Assembly: GCA_027924585.1 (NCBI GenBank)
Contig: BSBM01000001.1
Span: forward strand, 52,692,501 to 52,756,500
Length of the DNA: 64,000 nucleotides
Reading direction: 5' to 3'
Origin: Larix kaempferi
Lineage: Eukaryota; Streptophyta; Pinopsida; Pinales; Pinaceae
In this document: one piece after another, positions 57,899-64,000 of the stretch
How positions within the stretch are numbered: position 1 is the first letter of the stretch
How the letters are laid out: each line of letters starts with the position of its first letter
Program-made: the position numbers and the translations under genes
Notes under the pieces: generated by a model
What the model saw: the letters and a program-made list of their open reading frames with translations, nothing else
The model's database searches: none
Told to the model about the DNA's origin: nothing

Positions 57899-60559
57899 GA
57901 TCTGAAAACGTATGACGTCCGCATTATTCAGCATGTTATACCAATGAAAGCGGGTGTCAAGCCATTTCAGCAGTAGTTAATAAGGATGCATCCTACTCTA
58001 GAACCGCTGATCCAAAAGGAATTAAAGAAGCTCCTGGACGCTAAGATAATCTTCAAAGTTCGGCATTCTAAATGGGTTGCAAACTTGGTTCCTGTCAGAA
58101 AGAAATCGGGAGAGATAAGGCTATGTGTAGATTTCAGAAATTTAAACAAAGCCTCAGATAAAGACAACTACCCCGTACCTTCAATGGAGCAAATCCTACA
58201 AATGGTGTCAGGATCCGAATTGTTTTCTCTCCTCGATGGTTTCTCGGGCTATAATAAAGTGTTAGTAGCCGAAGAAGATCATATCAAGACCACTTTCAGA
58301 ACTAAGTGGGGAACTTTCGCTTACAGAAGAATGCCATTTGGTCTGATAAATGCGGGAGCCACATTCCAAAGGGCGATGGATATTGCCTTCCGAGGATTGG
58401 GTGGGCAATGTGTTGTTGTCTACTTAGATGATGTGACAGTTTTTTCGAAGAAGAGGGAAGATCATGTTGTTCATCTGAGGCATATCTTTGATCGTTGCCG
58501 GAAGTATGGTATTTCCTTGAATCCCAAGAAGAGCGTGTTTGCTGTACCCGAAGGTAAGCTCTTAGGTCATATCATCTCCAAAGGGGGAGTGTCAATAGAC
58601 CAAGAAAGAGTCCAAGCTATTAATAAGATTCCAATGCCTCACAACAAAAAATCTATGCAGTCTTTTATGGGCACCATCAATTTTGTCCGCAGATTTGTTC
58701 CGGATTTTGCACAAATTATTAAGCCATTACAGCAGATGGTTAAACAAAGCATACAATTCAAGTGGACAGATTTGGAGAAGGACGCATTTAGAGATATCAA
58801 GGAAGCTGTAGCTAAAGCTCCTTCCTTAAGAAGTCCAGATTTTGATAAAGATTTCATCTTGTATACCTTCGCTTCGGATGACTCTATCGCAGCTGTACTC
58901 ACGCAAAAGGTGGAGTTGGGGGATGAATACCCAATTTCGTTTATGAGCACTGGTCTGCAAGGGGCTAAGCTGAATTACCCCGTAGTTGAAAAACATGCAT
59001 ATGCGGTCTTCAAAGCTGTGAATCAGTTTAGGCCATACATTCTGAAGAACAGAACTAAAGTCATAGTTCCCCATCCAGCTGTTAGATCCCTTTTCGTTCA
59101 AAAGGAATTGGGAGAGATGAGAGGGAACTGGGTCACAGCTTTGCAGGAGTATGATTTGGAATTTAAACCGGCTACAATCATCGAAGGGAAAGGCCTGTGC
59201 AAATTACTTGCGGGAAACTCAACTGATGAAGAACAACATTGGAAGAATGAAGTTGAGCTCAATTTGGTTGAAGTATGTCATATCTTCACAACTCCCCAGT
59301 CATGGTATAGGGATCTGGTGCACTATTTACAGCAGGGATATCTACCCGAGCACTGGAACTCTAAACAAAGAAGGGCGCTCCGTTTGAAATCCGCACCCTA
59401 TCAAATCATTGATGGGATTCTTTTCAGGAAGAATTATGATGGGGTTCTCCTCAGATGTTTGGAAATGGAAGATGCAAACAGAGTTGTTAAAGAATTGCAT
59501 GATGGCCCCGCAGGCGGACATTATTCGGGTGAGACGACAACACACAAGATACTGAGAGCTGGTTATTATTGGCCCACTTTGTTCCGAGATGCCCACACAT
59601 ATGCACGAAACTGTGATGTATTTCAAAGAAGCGCTGGGAAGTTACCTAAGGCAGCAGGCCCATTGCAGCCGGTCATCATCTCTGAACCTTTTGAGCAATG
59701 GGGCATAGATGTTATCGGAGAAATAAATCCAAATTCTTCATTGCAACATCGATACATCCTGACGGATACCGACTACTTCACTAGGTGGATGGAGGCCATC
59801 CCGTTGCGCAAGATCAATGAAGACGTAGTTATTAGCTTCTTGAAAGAGAACATCATAACCAGGTTTGGGGTTCCAATTTCCCTGGTTTTTGATAATGCTA
59901 CTTATTTTTCGTCTTGCAAAATAAATGAATTCGTTTATGAATGGGGAATCAATTTGCATTACTCAGCCAATTATTATCCTCAGGGGAACGGATTAGTTGA
60001 ATCTTCAAACAAGAATTTGATTCGAATCCTTAAGAAAACTGTGATAGAAAACCAGAGAAGTTGGCATGTGGCTCTCCCAAATGCATTATGGGCAGATAGG
60101 GTAACCCCGAATAACGCTTTAGGTGTCTCCCCTTTCACTCTTGTATATGGAAAAGAAGCCATCCTTCCCCCAAACATCTTACTGCCATCCTTGCAGTTGT
60201 CTCAAGCCTCCCGGGGTTCTGTTAGCCAATCCTTACAATCCAGGATTAACACCCTGCTTCAACTTGAAGAAGCCCGACAAAAGGCTAAAGAACGATTCTA
60301 TCAACACCAGGACATAGTTAAGAGGTGTTTCGATAAGAGGAAATCTGGTAAAAGAGATTTTCAAGTTGGGGATTTAGTCCTGAAGTGGGACCATAATCAC
60401 GAAGGCAAAGGAATGCATACGAAATTTCAACATCTATGGGTAGGCCCGTACCAAATTTCTGCGAAATTAGGCCCATCCACTTACAAATTGACAAATCTCG
60501 AGGAAGAGGAAGTAGCCCTTCCTCTCAATGGCCTCGCTCTGAAACAATACTTCGCATAG
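57899..60559 (+). pseudogene. Element 5 reverse transcriptase, RNase H and integrase
   Basis: Same frame; a TAG near 57974-57976 precedes the long open part (857 codons). RT shows CVDFRNLNKAS, MPFGLINAGATFQRAMD and the catalytic YLDD at 58421-58432. The usual RNase H follows (FILYTFASDDSIAAVL), where the first catalytic Asp of the YTDAS-type motif is Phe. The integrase zinc region has HDGPAGGHYSG, H and CDVF, so the last Cys of the HHCC set is Phe. The DDE core is complete: GIDVIG, VFDNATYF and LVESSNK. The C-terminal region ends at the stop 60557-60559. No chromodomain is seen. Confidence 0.9.
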
Positions 60560-61611
60560 TCTCTTCAAGACTTCCTGTACATAAATAAAGTTCCTTTAAT
60601 TTTTTTTGCTTTAGCCTTCGTTTGCTTTATTTTGAGCCATGTTGTTTCTCTCTTTGAACTTTTACGACGATTTTTGTTTTTGAATGCCCTTCTGGTTGAG
60701 ATTCCCGTTGAAGATAGCTCTCTCAAAGAAAACTTGCGACCCATGAGTCTGGAACTCTGCTCAGTAAATCCGGTCTGTTGTGCTCTCGCTGAAATGTTCA
60801 GAAGGGGGGAAGCCTACCCTGCTAGTCACACTAATCATGTTTAATAGCAGAGACCTATGACCATCTTCACTACTATCGTTGGGCTCCACCCACTCTCACA
60901 CTTTAAAGGCATTTCGAGAAGGTTACCTAAGTTGGACCCATAGAAAGTGGCACCTCTCGAGGACATAGGGTATTGAAATGACTCCATGCTGCAGATTAAA
61001 CAGCCAAAATGGCCTACATTCAAGAGTCTGTTTTCTAGGGATTCTCGCCTCAATTAAAGCATGGCTGAGACAAAAGCAAAAGACATGTAAAATCAAGAAG
61101 GCTGTCCAAAAGGCTCAGCTCGAAATAGGCTCCTCTCCGTCCGTGAAGTTTGATAAAATCAATAAAATTTCTAACTCACACAAAAGGACCCTAAGGATTG
61201 AAGAGCCTAAATCAAAGATCATGTCCAAAAGAAAATATCTCTGGAAGGCTCAAACAGCTAAGCTGTCCAAAGTACAAACATCCAAAAGGATGCAAGCGGC
61301 ATGGGAATGAGGAACAAGAACAATAATGTCCACGACCAAGTGTTGCAGATCCTGTGGAGTCCGGCAGCAGTGACCATCTGAAAGATGACCCTCCTAAAAT
61401 GAATCTCATATATTGGCCCTTTGTGAGTGGTGAAGATGTCTCGGTCAAAGCTCCCCCCTCCCCAATGGATAGCAGGTAAAGTGCCTCCTCCCCCTCACAT
61501 GACTTTAAAGTGCGCATCCGAGTAAGTGCAACCCAGAGGGATGTCTTTAATGAGGTTTCGGACCATGAAGAGGAATTTTTCATAGATCTGTGTTCGCCAG
61601 CGACTTGCCAT
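60560..61611 (+). other. Region between pol and the 3' LTR of element 5
   Basis: 1.05 kb with two short frames out of phase: a Lys-rich one (60978-61310, KRKYLWKAQTAKLSKVQ) and one reading LKDDPPKMNLIYWPFVSGED from about 61350. They could be remnants of a third ORF, but stops and phase changes prevent a call. No purine tract is visible directly before 61612, which is unusual. Confidence 0.5.
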
Positions 61612-64000
61612 TGTTGTTGCAGCAACCCCCCCCAAAAAATTTTGTACATGTTGGGGCCCCTCCTTTTATTTTGTAGAAAGTTTGCCCAAGAAGACATCCC
61701 AGCCGTTAGCTGTGTTTTCGACATAAAATCTTGTTTCCCAACTGAACATCTTGCCATCAATCTTTCCATTTTTTCCCCCCAAAGAACCAAAAGGGAACTT
61801 AGAATTTTTCCCAACGTTTTGGAATCTCTCGGGCTATCTCCCGCAGTTGCGGAGGCCAAGCGTCCAACCTTTCCGAAAGAAGAACTTAGATTTGATTTGT
61901 CAAAATCGTAGACCATGAGAAAGAAAATTACGGAAACTTTCGGGTTTTTCTTCCCGAAATGGCGGGAGAACTCGGGAAAGACGCCCGAAAGGATTTGGAA
62001 TTTTTGTTGAAAATCTGCGGAATCATTCAGCCTATGTTCCCGACTCCGCGGAAGCTTTCAGGCTATCCTTCCGAAATGGCGGAGGCCAATCTCATAAACC
62101 GCCCGTCTAAGCCTTCCAAAATAACACTTGGAAACTTTTCGTTTTGTTTCTGCGGAACAATTCAAGTTTTCCTCCCGAAGCGATTCTGCTTCCGAAACGA
62201 CGGAGCAATTCAAGTTTTTTTCCCGAAATGGTGGGACTCATTTGCATTACTCTTCCGAAGAAGACTTAGAATTTTTCGATTGGAAAGCTGCGGAAACCAT
62301 TGGGCAATGCCTCCCGAAATGGCAGAGTCCTTCGCTCAAGCCTTCTGCAACCGCGGAAATATTCCGGTTGTTCTCCCGAGACGACGGAAGTCTTTTACGT
62401 AACTCTCCCGAAAGAAGACTTAGAACATTTTTGACTATTCACGGAGAGATTGGGGTTTTCTGTCCAAAACGGCGGGAATAGTTTGTGAAACCCTTCCGAA
62501 ACTCGGAAGAGAGCTTAGAAGCTTTCATTGAAAATTTGCGGAAACCTTCAAAAAAAAAGTTTCCCGAAATCCCGCGGAGGAATTCACGATTTCCTTCCGA
62601 AACTATCAAAAGACTTAGATTTTTCTTTTACGGAGGCTTCCAACTTTCTCTCCCGAAACCAAGGAAGCTTTCGGGCTACCCTCCCGAAACGGCGGAATCC
62701 AATCGCTTAAACCGCTCAGAAGAGGCCTTCGAAATGATTCCAGGAAAATTTGTGGAAGAATATAGGATTTGCTCCCGAAACGGCGGGAGCCATTCGGCTA
62801 GACCGCCCGAAAAGACTTAGAGAAAAATCTTTGATGAGGCGATTGCGGAAGCTGCTGGTAAATCCCTCCCGAAACCGCGAAAAGTTTGCCCTGACTTGCC
62901 GAAACGTTGAAACACTGAGGCCCTTTCGGAACAATTCAAAGAAGCCTCCCGCAACCGCGGAAACCTTCAAGTTTCCCTTCCGAAACTAGCGGGAGCCTTC
63001 GCCGTATCTTCCCGAAAATCCACGAGACTTAGAAAGTTTTTGATTTGCGGAAACCACTTGCAAATAGCTCCCGAAACGGTGGAAGGCTTGGATTTTCCCT
63101 TCCGTGACGCGTCCCGAAACGGTGGAAACTTTCCCTCCATCCGTCTGCAACGGCGGGTGTGACTCGCAAGGTGGTCCCGCGAATGGCGGTCGCACGCAGA
63201 TCGAAACATGTTGACATGACCGCTATCGGCGACGAATTTAAGCCGCATCTTTAATTGCGCCACCCACCAAATTGAATGCTCGCACGTGCCTGTTCTGTTT
63301 AAATAGGCGGTGGGGGTACGAGCCAACGCATTATTAATTTTCAAATCTGGACGATTTGTTGGACGCCGCGCAAACCGCTCCAGCTCGGATTGCTCAACCA
63401 CGTTCACGGCCACCTCAGTTAGCGTTTTTCGTCAGTGCCAGGTAGGATCTTAACTGTAAATCTGTCCCCCTACACATCGTATTTTGCTATTGGGTTAGCT
63501 TTCTTTTGAAAATGATGGGCATTGGTGGGGTTTTGACAAGCAAAACGCCCGTCATGGGCGATTTTGCCCGTCAAATACGGTTGAATCAAGTTATTCTCGT
63601 CTATCAAGCAGAAACAGGATAAAAATTGGTGGGTAGACGGTTAAACTTGTTCCTTTTTGTTTTTTTCCGGGCCGCGTGCCTCGTCATCTATAAAAAAAAA
63701 ATGTCGAAGCCCCATGAACGTTGCATGTCCCAGGCCGAAAGATTAAGCCACAAAACCCCGGGCCTTTTCGTAAACTTCGGTTCTAACGTGACCTCTACCC
63801 ATTTCAAATCTTAGGACCGGCGCCATGGCCCCTGTTCAAACCCCGTGAGCACTTAATTTACGCCAGATAGGACCCGAAACTATAGCCGCCCGAACCTTTT
63901 CGTCGGTATGTCTCCGGCGCCATCACCCCCGCTCGAACTAAAACTTCCCATAGAATACCTCGGCCAGTGCCGTAAAAAACCAATATCATTTGGATCCCTC
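61612..64000 (+). repeat. Element 5, 3' LTR, first 2389 bp
   Basis: Colinear with 47159-49546, including the TTCCCGAAACGGCGGAA array, the GTTTAAATAGG promoter-like site near 63297 and the donor-like CCAGGTAGG. Many differences between the copies are C/T or G/A changes at CpG sites, for example GAAACGG against GAAATGG. It runs out of the window. Confidence 0.92.

Larger units (their letters stand above)
47159..64000 (+). mobile_element. Element 5: giant Gypsy (Tat/Ogre-like) retrotransposon, right end outside window
   Basis: A direct repeat starts at 47159 (TGTTGTTGC) and again at 61612, staying in register until the window ends. Between them are a coiled-coil ORF (49948-53217) and a gag-pol frame (54458-60559) in the order gag, protease, extra RNase H, RT, RNase H, integrase, which is Gypsy order. 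The extra ORF before gag and the second RNase H place it near the Tat/Ogre group. If the LTR is about 7.27 kb, as argued separately, the element would end near 68.9 kb and measure almost 22 kb. Confidence 0.88.

Overview
The window reads as nuclear DNA of a large, repeat-rich plant genome. Two remnants of plant-type splicing-factor genes with consensus intron borders lie between long stretches of decayed sequence, and nearly everything else is retrotransposon. LTR elements primed by initiator-Met tRNA, LINE remnants and few genes fit a gymnosperm-like genome, but the species cannot be told from sequence alone. There is no sign of bacterial or organelle DNA.

Layout. (1) 298-7157: Copia element on the minus strand, 1224-bp LTRs, 5-bp target duplication GTTAT, inserted into a roughly 190-bp tandem repeat. 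(2) 11166-18275: second minus-strand Copia element, duplication GTCTA. Its LTRs are nearly identical, yet most of gag, protease and integrase is missing. (3) 18276-34250: old intergenic and genic DNA with a SURP-domain exon (22.7-23.8 kb), LINE pieces on both strands (26.5-30.9 kb, one carrying a MITE-like insert), and the last three exons of an RS-type SR splicing factor (32.9-34.1 kb) with a premature stop. (4) From 34251: a plus-strand Copia element of the same superfamily group as element 2. It is split by element 4 (40342-47118, duplication GAGAG) and then cut at 47158 by element 5. (5) 47159 to the window end: a very large Gypsy element (Tat/Ogre-like), whose 3' LTR starts at 61612 and runs out of the window.

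Most interesting points. Element 5 appears to have a 5' LTR of about 7.27 kb (TGTTG...CAACA, 47159-54424). It carries its own gene: a TATA box, a possible leader intron, a reading frame of about 1,090 codons with a long coiled coil, and then a second TATA box that would serve gag-pol. If correct, this is an open reading frame carried inside the LTR itself. Its gag-pol also holds an extra RNase H placed between protease and reverse transcriptase, while the usual RNase H has lost a catalytic Asp. Element 4 is an LTR element whose only long frame (about 920 codons, three stops) resembles no retroelement protein I know. Elements 2 and 3 share an LTR hairpin that contains the TATA box and shows compensating base changes between the two.

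No gene here looks clearly intact. Many stops are consistent with C-to-T changes in CAG, CGA or TGG codons, as expected from decay of methylated DNA.
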